Of a stretch of DNA of 64,000 bases, positions 12,676 to 24,223 are shown piece by piece. Location of the stretch: the NCBI GenBank assembly GCA_014773175.1, contig VXCM01002785.1:46295-110294 (forward strand), written 5' to 3'. The position numbers and the translations under genes were made by a program. Numbering within the stretch: the stretch's first letter is position 1; every line of letters starts with the position of its first letter. Below the pieces are notes generated by a model. It did not search any database, was not told where the DNA came from, and worked only from the letters and a program-made list of their open reading frames with translations. The stretch comes from Lucifuga dentata (lineage: Eukaryota; Chordata; Actinopteri; Ophidiiformes; Bythitidae).

Positions 12676-13366
12676 TAATAATCAGCCTGTCACACGTTTG
12701 AATGCATATATATACACATATATATATATATATATTTTTTTTTTTGGGAGACACCACCAAAGGTGGTTGAGAATGGCAGAGCTAAGATCCTGTGGGACTT
12801 CAAGCTCCAGACAGACAAGCAGCTGCTGGCTAATCAACCAGACATGGTGGTGGTTGACAAGGAGCAGAAGAGGGCCGTTGTGACAGATGTGGCAGTCCCA
12901 GCTGACAGCAACATCAGGAAGAAAGAGCACAAGAAGATCGAGAAGTACCAANTGTGGCAGTCCCAGCTGACAGCAACATCAGGAAGAAAGAGCACAAGAA
13001 GATCGAGAAGTACCAAGGCCTGAAAGAGGAACTAGAACGGACATGGAAGGTGAAGTCCAAAGCGGTCCCAGTGGTAACTGGAGCACTCGGGACTGTGACC
13101 CCCAAACTGGGAGAGTGGCTCCAAGAGATTCCAGGAACAACATCTGAGGTCTCTGTCCAGAAGAGTGCAGTCCTAGGAACAGCTAAGATACTGCGCAGAA
13201 TGCTCAAACTCCCAGGCCTCTGGACCCGAGCTTGAGGAAGACACAAAAAACAACCACCCCATGGGGGAGGGGGGGTGAGAGGGAGATTTATATATATGTG
13301 TATGTATGTATATATATACACAGTATATATGCATTCAAACGTGTGACAGGCTACAGGCTGATCCTA
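12676..13366. repeat. Inverted repeat arms framing the LINE piece
   Basis: The 29 bases at 12684-12712 (AGCCTGTCACACGTTTGAAT, then GCATATATA) are the exact reverse complement of 13324-13352. Similarity continues outward for about 10 bases once a 7-bp duplication (ACAGGCT) in the right arm is allowed for. Both arms are followed inward by TA-rich microsatellite. The arms enclose the LINE endonuclease fragment. They could be termini of a foldback or MITE-type element, or the result of a second inverted insertion. Confidence 0.75.
12745..13235 (+). mobile_element. 5'-truncated R2-like LINE: C-terminal restriction-like endonuclease piece
   Basis: An open frame reading ETPPKVVENGRAKILWDF, then NQPDMVVVDKEQK, TDVAVPADSN, IEKYQGLKEELE and finally ILRRMLKLPGLW before TGA at 13233-13235. 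The PD-X14-D spacing with a following lysine-rich KKIEKY stretch fits the restriction-like endonuclease (PD-D/E-K type) at the C-terminus of R2/R4/NeSL-type non-LTR retrotransposons, which nicks target DNA for target-primed reverse transcription. The reverse transcriptase part is absent; the coding sequence begins abruptly after a TA/T tract, as expected of 5' truncation. A single N at 12952 sits between two identical 64-bp copies (12888-12951 and 12953-13016). Removing one copy with the N gives one continuous frame, so the internal repeat is an assembly artefact. It lies antisense to rbms3 in an intron. The clade assignment is tentative. Confidence 0.8.
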
Positions 13367-13442
13367 CTAAAGAGAGCTGTGTGAGGACAGCTTATTAGGC
13401 AGCTGTAAGGACACCTGCACCTGTGCTGTTCTTAAGTTCTGT

Positions 13443-13444
<2 letters not shown>

Positions 13445-13496
<52 letters not shown>
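13445..13496. repeat. (TC)n then (AC)n
   Basis: TC array 13445-13477 followed by an AC run to 13496. Confidence 0.95.
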
Positions 13497-13568
13497 TGAC
13501 CCATTCACTCTTTTTATTTTTACCTTCCATACACAAACTCATTCTCTCTTTTTGTCCCTGACTAGTGG

Positions 13569-13569
<1 letters not shown>

Positions 13570-13620
<51 letters not shown>
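13570..13620. repeat. (AC)n microsatellite
   Basis: About 25 uninterrupted AC units. Confidence 0.95.
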
Positions 13621-13625
<5 letters not shown>

Positions 13626-14040
13626 TCTGTCAGGCTTTCACACAGCGTGGAAAGCCGGATGTTTTTTCATCTACCCTCATTCCCCTAGAGTAGGTGCTTG
13701 CAAAGTGTGACTTTGAAAGTTTTTGTGTGTAGGAGTGTGTGTTGTGAAAGAGAGAAAGCAAGTGAGAGAGAGAGAGAGGAGAATGAGCACCCATGGCACC
13801 TTGAATGTGTGTGTTTGTGTGTATAAAGTGGAGAGAAATGCAGTGACTAATATGTTTGTCATCATGAGATAGAGAGAGACAGCATTTTCTCAACTCCCAC
13901 GTCAGGTATTTTACAAGGAAATCTGTTATGTATTTCTCCATCCTCACCAAACAACCTGCAGCGCTCAACCCCATGTAACTTCTGACTGATCATGCAATGT
14001 GTTCTCTCCTTCCCTCTTTCTTCCTCTTACTCTCAGTGAG

Positions 14041-14043
<3 letters not shown>

Positions 14044-14100
<57 letters not shown>
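14044..14100. repeat. (CT)n microsatellite
   Basis: About 28 CT units; source of the Ser-Leu and Arg-Glu repeat frames on both strands here. Confidence 0.95.
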
Positions 14101-14104
<4 letters not shown>

Positions 14105-15055
14105 TGTTGCTGTGGAATCTGGGAAGACTTCAAACATGGGGAAAGAAAGAGAGGGAAGGACAAAGTGGGCAAGAAAGAGATGCAAAGATGCATGAGAGAG
14201 GAAGAGAATGAGAGACAATAAGAGATAGAGAAGATAGAGAGAAGAAGAAGGGATGGGTGAGCGTGTAATAGATGGTGTGGGACGCTGCTCCCATTTTGTC
14301 TCTCTGCCATGGGGAGCGGGGAGAGGAATGGCTTCCATGCTGATAAACAGATGAACATGTGATGCCTATCTCTCATCATGCTCTGCTCGCCCGCACAACT
14401 GATCAATGACCACAAGGACGTACACACACACATGGTATGCTATACTTTTGAGACTCCATGCATTCCTTTTTTCTCTGTCTTTAAGGTTCTCCGCTATATG
14501 TTTATCATTAATCCTCACCTCAAATAAACCTAAGCCTAACTGTAAATTTAAATGTTATTCCTCATCTAACCCTAACTGGAACATTTTTCAGTCCAGACTG
14601 TATTAAAAATAAATTTAGAATTCCACAGTGGCCTTCTCATGGATTAAAAAAGATCCAACGGAGCGATCACTGAGGCCCTCAAAAACAAAAAGCTCACACT
14701 ATTCTGCTGAAATGTTCAAAGATTCTTATCGTATTTTCATGCATTGTATATCAGTGTGTATTAATTGTATTTTGCACAACATCCTGCGACGAATTATAAA
14801 ATAAACAAAGCAATCAAAACCTGATATAAAGTGTGCTTTGCGGTATTTTTATCAGTAGACCATATCGACATGTGTAACCATCTGTTGAGCTTTATGTTTT
14901 TTAATAGTTTTCGAAAGCCTTAAACACTATAATGATTTCCTCATTGGACAGTTAAATCAGATGTTGAAAAATGTGACAAAGATTGTAAATGATGGTAAAC
15001 AACATTTTAATAAGGTCTCAGTTGAAAAGCAGTGAGCCTGTCTTTTAACATTTAT

Positions 15056-15097
15056 CCAGTTCTATCCCATTCTATCCCATCCAGTTCTATCCCATTG
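15056..15097. repeat. Short minisatellite, TTCTATCCCAT units
   Basis: Three TTCTATCCCAT units, two adjacent and the third after CCAG. Confidence 0.7.
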
Positions 15098-15425
15098 AAA
15101 TGTGGCCCAGCTAAAATGGCCTTTTGCAAAATGTCTGAAGATCTAAATCTCAAGGACAGAAGAAACAATAAACTCACACAAACACACGCACACACACGCA
15201 ACCAAGCAAATGTAAATACATTAAATGCAAACAAACTCAAGCATACTGTACTCCATGTGCAAAAGGAGGGGGGATGTAATGCTCTCATGATGTTAAAACA
15301 AGACAAAAACCACAAATACTATAGACATATTGTTTAGCCTTTGATTTTGTGTCAGGTTGTCTTCTAATTTAATTTGTGTTTTCATTAAGATTAAAAAGAT
15401 AAAAACAGTGGCCAGAGGGTATAAA

Positions 15426-15426
<1 letters not shown>

Positions 15427-15457
<31 letters not shown>
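15427..15457. repeat. (GT)n microsatellite
   Basis: About 15 GT units. Confidence 0.93.
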
Positions 15458-15460
<3 letters not shown>

Positions 15461-16873
15461 AGACATGTGGTAAGCAGCTGTTGACTGAGGCCAAGGACAG
15501 TGTGTTTAAGGGGGGCGACATAAGGGGTGAGGAATAATTACAGCAAATAGGACAAAAAAAGAGATTGAGACAAATGAGGAGTGTTTCCTTCGCAGTGAAT
15601 GATTTTTCCTTTATCCTTACTGTACCCTTCAAGATGACACACACATACACACACACACACACAGTCATCTCTCTTTACTTCAAGTCAACTGAAGTGACCC
15701 TGTCAATGAGTGGGGCTGAGAGGGGATGTAGCAACCTGATTTAAGTTAAACACGCTTCACTGGCTTATAGGTGTTGGGGCTGCTGAACATGTGATAGACA
15801 GACACACACATGCAGACACATACACACACTTTCTACTTAACCACCACTCCCACCTTCACACACACAGAGCATTTCCACCACTGACACACAGAGAGCATGT
15901 GTTTCTGAAGGACAAACATTTCATCTCTCCTGGTCCACACCTTGCCGTTTCAGCACAACTGTCAGCCTCACTGAGTGAGTGTGTGTGTGTGTTCTTGCAT
16001 TTACTCTATTCTATATAGTCCAGGCTGAGGAGCTCCTCTATCTGTCCTTTCCAGTATAGCTGATAGCTAGTCTATGAAGAGACTTTAACCTTGTTTTCAC
16101 GTGTTGCTGATGAATACGTTACCATAGCACTATATCCAATTTCAAGTTTCCCAGCATTTTGATGAATGGCGGGAATATTCGTGCTCAGTGAGGCATTTGG
16201 CTTGAGATGCAATTTACCTGACAGCGCCTATACATCTGGGGGCAGTTTGATCGATATATAGGCTATTTTTTTTCTTTTTTTAACAGCTCCATACCTTAGA
16301 GTAAATAAAATGGAAAGGCTGTGATGGTTTACATAAAGCCAGATGTTGCAGCCAACTTCTCTAGGGGCCTTGCGAGAAGGGGGAGCTGTTATTAGAAATG
16401 CCATTACCTCAGAGGCAAACACCTTGTTTAGAATGTCATCATGGTGTAATGGAAAGGGCTGAGTTTGAGCTAACTGAAATTTTTGGGTCTGCTTATGCCA
16501 TATCTGGATGCCTGGGTTGAAGAATATAGGCTGATCTCACAGCAACTACGAGAAGCTCCAAAAGGAATAGCAGAGCATATAGCATGCTAACACAAACAGC
16601 ACTTCAAATGTAGCTGAAACATGAACGTCCCTCAAACTGGGGCCACAATGACAATTTGCCAAGCGAGTTAGAGACCCTGGATAGGAATAATAAAGAGGTC
16701 ACTATGTCAACTCTTTTAAAAAGCAGCTAATGCTGTTTGATCTATTTATGCAAATTGGAAGTTAATATTTATTGAATGTTGTATTTTGGGAGCTGTTGTT
16801 TTAAGTGCAAATTGAGTTTACTTCTTTTAGGCCATGGGGAGAAAGGACGTATCTAATGAGTGTGACATCTTAC

Positions 16874-16980
16874 CTCGCCTTCTCTGTGCCACGGCCTCCC
16901 ATTCTGGGGGTACTTGCTCTGGCTCTGGCGTTTCTTCTGTCCTCCATCGGCAAATTTGCACAGCAAAGGCTCCGTGGGGG
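16874..16980 (-). CDS. rbms3: rbms3 exon C: linker after RRM2
   Basis: A 107-nt exon. Two bases complete the Ala codon begun in exon B, followed by 35 codons reading [18 protein letters not shown] and later [14 protein letters not shown]. This is the conserved basic segment directly after RRM2 in RBMS proteins; KKRQ may contribute to RNA binding or nuclear localisation (inference). Acceptor TCTACTTCTGCAG|CC, donor GGCGAG|GTAAGA. The exon ends on a codon boundary. The sequence mixes features I recall from both paralogues: SKYxQNGRPW is RBMS3-like, while APTEPLL and PWHREGE resemble RBMS1. With exons B, E and F so clearly RBMS3, I read this as ordinary fish divergence. Open frames in other registers on both strands here are shadows. 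Confidence 0.96.
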
Positions 16981-18126
16981 CTGCAGAAGTAGACAGAGAG
17001 GACAAAAATGTGTTACAAGGACTGCATCCAGTGATCCCTCAGAAGGACATGAGCCCTTTTGAACTTGTGTCGCCTTTCTTTTTTTTTCTACCCCATCTTT
17101 GCCTTTTCCTCCTCCCTCCTCTCTGACCTCCTGTGGAGCATCTTGAAAAATTCCCAGACCGCCAATGTTGGCAGGCCCTCCGTATCCCAGCCCATGCTGG
17201 CAGGCCATGAAAGAGCATTGCAGGGTATTGTTGAAATAATAATCAGAGTAATCGCTCTCGTAAATACCTCTGAGATGGTAATGCAGGAATGCTCTGTCAG
17301 CCAAAGCTTTTCCTGTTTCTAAAGCATAATCCCTCTGTCTTTTACTTTAACAGCATCTAACCCGGCTGCGTTGTTTGCCAATGCATTCTCATAGTGACCA
17401 CTAGGGTCAGTCTAACCATTCCTGGAACAGTATGAATAATCGTAACAGGAGTGGGCAAGTGTCTGTCATCAAACTCTCACCAACAGAAAAATATGACATG
17501 AAATAACTGTATTATGAATTCAATTAAAAAATGAAAGTCTAGACTGCGACCTCATCTAAGCTGTCTTGGTATCAACAGGCTTTTGTATGCATAATTGCTA
17601 ATAAAAGGTTAGCAAAAGTGTCGCTTTGATCTACAGTATATTGCTATAAAGATACCTTCTCAAAGGGCACATTCTCACGCTTCAGCTGCAGGTGAGCACC
17701 AGAAGAGACACCCCCCTCCCAAAAAAAAAAAAAAANAAAAAAAAAAAAAACAAAAAAAACAAAAAACAAAAAAAAAACAGGTATAGGATTCTCTTGAGAT
17801 AGACAAAGAAAAAAATCTGAGGAAAGACAGGCTCAATGAAAGAAGAATGTAGAAAAAAAGCAGAGAAAAGAAAAAAAGGACTCAGTGAGTCTTTCTCGTG
17901 AGAAACGGGTGGCTTTCTTGGCCAGGGATCTGGGGGTCTTATAGCGTCCGTCCCCTTTTTAGTTTGCATCAGTGAGATCAGAATCTCTCTGTGGAAGTGG
18001 ACTGTGGAGATGAGAGGGAAGAGAGAGATGGAGAGAGCAGTGGGGATAAACTAAACGAATCACAGGAGCACACAAAGAGACAGAGCGTAAGAGAAACAAA
18101 GGCAGGGGAAAAGGGGGGGGAGGGAG

Positions 18127-18143
18127 NNNNNNNNNNNNNNNNN

Positions 18144-18193
<50 letters not shown>
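18127..18193. repeat. 17-N gap and (GA)n array
   Basis: Seventeen Ns at 18127-18143 followed by about 25 GA units to 18193. The true array length is unknown. Confidence 0.95.
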
Positions 18194-18197
<4 letters not shown>

Positions 18198-18876
18198 CTG
18201 ATAAGGGAATTGAGTGAGTGAGGAAAACACAGGTACAAAAGAGAGGTAGAGAATCTACAGCAGAATCAAACATCAGTTCCTTGGGAGGGCTGTACAGTTC
18301 CAGCTTGTCCAAACACTAAAGCGCTGCTGCCCTGCACCTGGCGGCCGACGCACTTAGAAAGGACCTGCAGCTCACCTGTCAACGCGTTCACATTACAGGC
18401 CTGGCAGCTTGTGACACCGCCGCTCTGACCAATGCGGAGGGCTGTCTGCAAGAGGTGAGCAATGAGACCTTTCATCTCGCCATGTCACGAGATGACACCC
18501 ACCAAGAGAATTGTTGATGCTTTAATCTCTACTCCCAGATGTTAGGGCTTTGTGATAATAACGCAGTATGAGCTGCAATCACATGACAAGAGAGAAAGAA
18601 CTGCTGGTTGGATTGACAAGGCAGTGACAGCAATAAAACATGTCAACTTGACGTCAAGTGAACCTATACGACACCTGGGGTTTTCCAGCTGAATGAAACG
18701 ATCTTGGCACTAATAAGCCAACATGATGATTTGTTTACTCATTTCCATTTTTGACATGTCACGACTGTAACTGCTTCCCCATTTAGGGAGGATTGTTTTG
18801 TAGTTACAGTTAAGTGTCTGTGATGCAAATGAGAAGAGGGCTATAGAGAGAATACTGTGTGTGTGTGTGTATGTGT

Positions 18877-18990
18877 GTGGCTACGGGGGCTACTAAGGGA
18901 CCAAACAAACTTCTCTGAAAGAAGTAAAAAGACAGTGTTTGTATGCACATGTGGCTTCAGGGCCTACTGAGGGACCAAACTTTTCAGAGC
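18877..18990. repeat. Diverged tandem pair, 74-bp spacing
   Basis: GTGGCTACGGGGGCTACTAA followed by GGGACCAAAC at 18877 is repeated as GTGGCTTCAGGGCCTACTGA followed by GGGACCAAAC at 18951, with looser similarity after it. Confidence 0.6.
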
Positions 18991-21344
18991 TTGCCCAGGA
19001 GAGTTCAGCAAGAGGGGAAAATAAAAACAACAAAAGCTTTTCCAAACCTCTCCGCTGGCACTGTGGGAGATAATTAGCTATCGGTGAAATTTGGAGAAGC
19101 TGACACGGAGCACGCTGACGTTCCCCCTGCGACTACATCTTCAGTTCCCAGAGTGGACTAGCCAATTTGTTTAGGACTCCAGCCCAAGATCAACAGCCTC
19201 ACACCACCCCACCCACACTGTGAATACACGCGCCCCACTGTAACCCTGAAACACGTACGCACACATGCTTCTTCTGTTCTTAAAGCCTCCCCGCTCTAAC
19301 CCCAGAATGGATACACGCACAATCTAAATTGCTGCAACCTTAAAAACTTCTAAGCCCTTTCATCACACACCATCATCTCTGGTGCAGCCAAAAATAAACT
19401 AGGCCACTGGCTGAACATACAAGCTTGCTGATGTTGCATCCTTGGGTCACACACTCCAAGTACAATGCATTTCATCCTGGTTTTAGTTATAGTGTGCGTT
19501 GTAGGAGATTGCTTGAAAAAACGTTCAGTTAATGATTCTGTATCACGGAAAAAAACATGGAATGTGTCTGGTTCGAGGTGAAACACTGCCACTAAAAAGG
19601 TGCTCCATGAGAACCCTTTGTTTCTTTTATGTGGGTTGCTTTAGAAACAGGTAAACATGTTTGCAAGGGGTGACTATGTGTGCATTGAGACACACCTGCA
19701 TAAATAAAGGCAAGCACACAGACAAAAATGCTCTCGCACACACGCAAGCAAGAAATTGTTTCCTGTTTGTGTTACTGGCCTCGCTTGATCACAGCTTCAG
19801 CTCAGTCATACTCCAGACTGCACTTGGCTCTGAAGAGATAGTCACAGCTTTCTGCTCATCAATAGACACATTACCACCCAGTAAAATGAGCCAATAAGTA
19901 CATGCAGATGTATTTCTGTATGAGACAGTGTAATTACAATGGCAATTTAAACTGAATCTCGATGTAAGTTTCACTTATTAGCGTTGCTAGTAATGCATGT
20001 GTGCCTATGTAATTAGGCTGTTGCTGTTGTTTCCGACTGGCCGGCGTCTGAGGGAAGTCAGCCTTTTGTCCACAGAATAACAGCCAGATGAGACAAAACA
20101 CCAGATCTCACCATTTCTTTTCTTTCTGGTATCTGAAGACAAAGAGAGTGGGCGTGCTCCGGATAGTCCCGGGAGGCCAGCTAAATAACATCTTGATCCA
20201 TGAATGCAAATTAGCACATGTACTATAATACATCAATGTCAGCATGTCATACATTCATCCGCTGCTCAGAATTGGACTGTACAGCTGTTTGGCCTGAATA
20301 GTGAAATCAATGCAGGAATGCCCCTGAGCTGCAGAGGGGCTGTGTGGAAGGTTTTGCTCACTGAATCAGCCAGCTTTTCACCATCAAGTCGGTTACAAAA
20401 GAGGGCTCTTACAAGGCAGAATCTGTGCCAGAGGGCTGGGTCAAACTGGGTTGGCCTTGCTTGCACTGAGTGTGTGCAAAGTCCTACAGAGGCCAAAAAG
20501 AAGGCACTGTTCAGCTACTTGTACCAAAACATGTCACTCTGAAAAGCTTCAGTTCTCCCTTGGCTTAATAATCTATGAGCTAAGAAATTGGTTCTTTCAT
20601 TGTGTACTGTTGCAAGGACATATTTGGAGAGAACAGTGAAAAATAAGAAAGAGGACAGTAGTTTATTGGAATTCTGCTGTATTCAGTAGCTGCTGGAGGG
20701 GATCTCTAATTGGATCAACGATCTGTCTGATTCCCATCAGCCAGCTTGACCTGCCTGCCCAGGCTGAGGAAGCCGTGTCTTATGGAAAAGACAGGGAGAA
20801 AAGGAGTAAGGAAAAGAGAAAGGGACACATGGACGGATAAAGACAGATACAAGCAGAGGAAGAGAGTTCAGTGAAAAGGTCCTACATATGGATAAAAACT
20901 GACCTGATGATGAATGGGGAGACAAAACATTGCTACAATAGAACAAAAAAATGACTTGATCTAGATAGCAGCATGCAGGTGGACAAGACAGACGAGGAAT
21001 GAGACTGTGATGTCGCCATTTCCAGAGGCAAGCGGACAGACTCAGAATGGCCGGCAAAGAGGAAGGCAGCCGAGCAGCTTCCCTACAGGGAGGGCTTTGA
21101 CGGATTCCAGTCAATAGCTCTCACAACCGCCTCACTGGGCTCGCATCCTTCAGAATGGAAATGAAGATAGTCTGCCAGCCTTTCCGCTGACAGGGACGAC
21201 ACACATGGCTCAATGACACGGCCCGATAAATGGAGCGGGCGCTGAGAGAAGAGCATAGCAGCGAGTGAGACAAAAGAGAGAGTGAGCTAGAAAGACAGAT
21301 AGTGTCATAGAGAGACATGGGGAGATGGTGACAGAGAGGACGAG

Positions 21345-21350
<6 letters not shown>

Positions 21351-21384
<34 letters not shown>
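21351..21384. repeat. (GA)n microsatellite
   Basis: About 17 GA units. Confidence 0.93.
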
Positions 21385-21390
<6 letters not shown>

Positions 21391-21748
21391 TGATGGTAGA
21401 TGTGACAGCTGCAGTCCTGTCCTGAGTGGAACGTCCGCATTCCCTACACACACTATAGGCTACTGATCAGCTTTTGCCCAGACTTTCCTATAGAGGGCTC
21501 CTGCAGCACACCAGTTAGTTCAGGGCTGAGATATTATGGATTACGGGAAGGGAAGGAGAGGGAATTTGGGTGGCCGACATCTGATCGATGAGCTATTGCA
21601 CACTTAACAAGAATAATGTTGTGTAGGGAGTCTCTGACATGCTAATCCATCTCTCATTCTCTCTGTCCATCTCTCTCACTCGCATCTCTCTCTGTCATTG
21701 TTATCTTCTATCACCTCATCTCTCTCTCCCCATTTCTGTCTATCTCGT

Positions 21749-21750
<2 letters not shown>

Positions 21751-21793
<43 letters not shown>
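21751..21793. repeat. (ATCT)n microsatellite
   Basis: About ten uninterrupted ATCT units following a CT-rich stretch. Confidence 0.93.
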
Positions 21794-21794
<1 letters not shown>

Positions 21795-22686
21795 GTCTTC
21801 ATGCAACACTGAGCAGACGCTGATCCCAGACCACATTCAGCCAAATAAACAAAGCTGATGGATGAGATGAGCTTCATGTGAAGCTCTATAATGCAGCAGA
21901 CAACTTGAATTGATTGAAACCATCTTATGGGAATTGGAGTCATTAGAAAAAAAATGCATGCATTTCTCTGAGTACATGAATGTAAAAATGATTGTTAACA
22001 TGCTAACATGAAATGTGAATATCCTTTATTTTCTACACAAATACAGAGCTGCAATTAATTGTGATAGATGTAAATACGATTGTGGTTACAAAATTTGAGT
22101 AATGAGTTTTGAACTGCTGGCCAACTCCTTGGGACGACCTCTGAGGTACCAGCAGCTTAAATTTAGCCTTATCAGCTAATTCCACTTACCATTCCCCACA
22201 CTCAGGTTGCCATGGTGAATAAACAAATTCATTTAACACAACAGAGGCAGAGTTGTGTGAGTGTGTTTGTATGTCTGTGTAGATCTGCCACCTAATGGGC
22301 TGCTCACAGCCCTCCATCCGTCTGTGAATTTCAGTTACATTTATACAAGCAGACAGCACTCACCACATTTATTTCCAAATGGCACACTTGTCCTTGTACT
22401 CAGCTGAAATTTTGAGGTGGCAGATGTTTTTAATGTAAAGGCCACACAAGCCCTGCTCTACTCTGCCAACATCTGCGGCAAGCGTCAGTATCAGTGGGCA
22501 CTTTACGCAGCTGACCAAGGTAGGAATTACCTGTGGTCACGTTGTGGTCATTTCAAAATGTTAAGAGTATAGTATGAGATTGAAAACATTATTTATAGAA
22601 TGCACCTAAAATGACATCCCAGCTAAGAAAACACCACAATATGTAAGACAGTATGTCGTATTCATATGTAGAAATAGTAAGTCAAA

Positions 22687-22748
22687 GATGTTTGCCGATT
22701 CATCCAAGATGCTTCATCAGTTCTTCATCAGATGAGTGATTAAACATC
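22687..22748. repeat. Short imperfect hairpin with TTCATCCAAG-GCTTCATCAG motif
   Basis: GATGTTTGCCGATTCATC at the left pairs imperfectly with GATGAGTGATTAAACATC at the right around GCTTCATCAGTTCTTCATCA. It shares its core with the candidate repeat at 12345-12540. Confidence 0.4.
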
Positions 22749-22840
22749 TTCATGATACAAACTGCAGTCTTCATGATACACATACTGTATCTCTTACACA
22801 TACACCTTAACAGATTCTAGGAGATAAGCTCTTATTGCTG

Positions 22841-22868
22841 AATAACACCACATTTATGTGGCGTTATT
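22841..22868. repeat. 28-bp near-perfect palindrome
   Basis: AATAACACCACAT and ATGTGGCGTTATT form a 13-bp stem with one mismatch around a 2-base loop (TT). No terminator or element context is evident. Confidence 0.6.
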
Positions 22869-24223
22869 ATGCTGATTTATAGGTTGGTTAATACTCTGAT
22901 CAGACACGTGGAAAAAGGAAATAATTTTTGAAAACATGACACAAAGTCACTGATGAAACATTTGTTTTACTTAATTATCAATGGATAAGCAGGTGAAGTT
23001 CATGCAAATCCTCAATTAGAATGCAGTGTTATCTGTAATGGAGTCACTACAACAGCTCTCTCATGAACTTTGGAAGGGAAGGGACTAAATAGATAATGGA
23101 TTAGCTATCAAACTCCAAATTGCTGTTTTCAGAGGGAGTAGCATGAATAAGATATAAAGCTTCATTGGTTCTCTTTCACTTTGTGATGTTAAACTAAACA
23201 GATCGAGTCCTGGTCTGCAGAGCTCTTTTTTTTTTTTATAGCATTTTTGACTTTTTTGGAAGGGGGACTTAAAAGCAGCCACTGCTGTACTTTGCCTGTG
23301 GGGGGGTTGACTTGTGCTGCCAGTATGTGTGGGCAGACAGTGAAGCTAGCATCGCCCCTGTTAGCGGAGTATTATAACATCGCCAATGCCTCCAGTGACC
23401 CGTGAAACCTCCAATCTATAGAGATGAATCATGGAGATGGCTGCTTTGTAATGCAAAAGAAATTCTCATCCATGAGACCTATGGCAAGTACTTCTAGGAA
23501 CGTAGATGTGATACTCACAGAATCAGAGTAGATTGGTTCTGAGCTGTGTTAATATAACTTGCTCAGAACAATGTACTGTATGCATTATAGGTCTGCTTGT
23601 AAGTTTACTGTGAAGGCTTTGTTATTTACATCTGGAAATTTCAAAGGTGTGAATATATATTTAGCCTCTTACTCAGCTTTGCAGGGCTCCATAATGTAAC
23701 AGGAGAAAGGTTAACTTTTTTTTTTATATTTATTTATCAAGCCAAGGTTTTGCTGAGCACGCATGGTCTTTCTCAGCACCGCACTGTTTGACATTCATAG
23801 AGTTACACACATTCACATTCAGGGCACAGCACAAACAGTCCTGCTATTGTTGGCCAGCAAGAAAGAAAAAATTATGTTAACTGCCTTGCTAAATGTACCT
23901 TGATTGTTGTTGTAAAGTTAAAGAAGCCTGTTATTAATTTTCTCCTCACATAATTTCACACCTGGCCCAAGGATTCCAAACCAAGCTTATCTAACCTTTC
24001 GGCTGTCTTTGCCTGCAAATTGATAATCAAGTTTGAAAGGAAACAGCACATGTGATTCAAGCTGCAAATGTAAGAAACCCACATCACTTAGAGTCGCACA
24101 GTGCTCACAGAGGCAAATGGACAAAAGGGTGTGTGTCTGTTAACTAGGTTTCCACCATACAGGCTTCCAGTAACAACAATATGGACAGAAAAGAAAATGA
24201 AATTACAGCACAATAAATGAATT

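Larger units (their letters stand above)
9767..16873 (-). other. rbms3: rbms3 intron between exons C and D
   Basis: A 7.1-kb intron rich in insertions and simple repeats: gapped homopolymers at 11346 and 11599, a possible dispersed repeat at 12345-12540, an R2-like LINE tail at 12745-13235 between inverted arms, and several CT, CA and GT arrays between 13.4 and 15.7 kb. Region 10020-10190 ends in TTGGCAAATAAAG, which could be a worn LINE 3' tail, but this is weak. Confidence 0.9.

Noticed and set aside
12914..13321. Minus-strand frame of 135 codons
   Set aside because: Shadow of the plus-strand LINE endonuclease frame, and it crosses the artefactual N duplication.
14033..14433. Minus-strand frames with long Arg-Glu runs
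   Set aside because: Translation of the CT/GA microsatellite; the same applies near 17978-18312, 39018-39492, 62010-62411 and 63633-63936.
16440..16530. A-box-like TGGTGTAATGG, considered as a tRNA or tRNA-derived SINE
   Set aside because: No convincing B box or cloverleaf follows.
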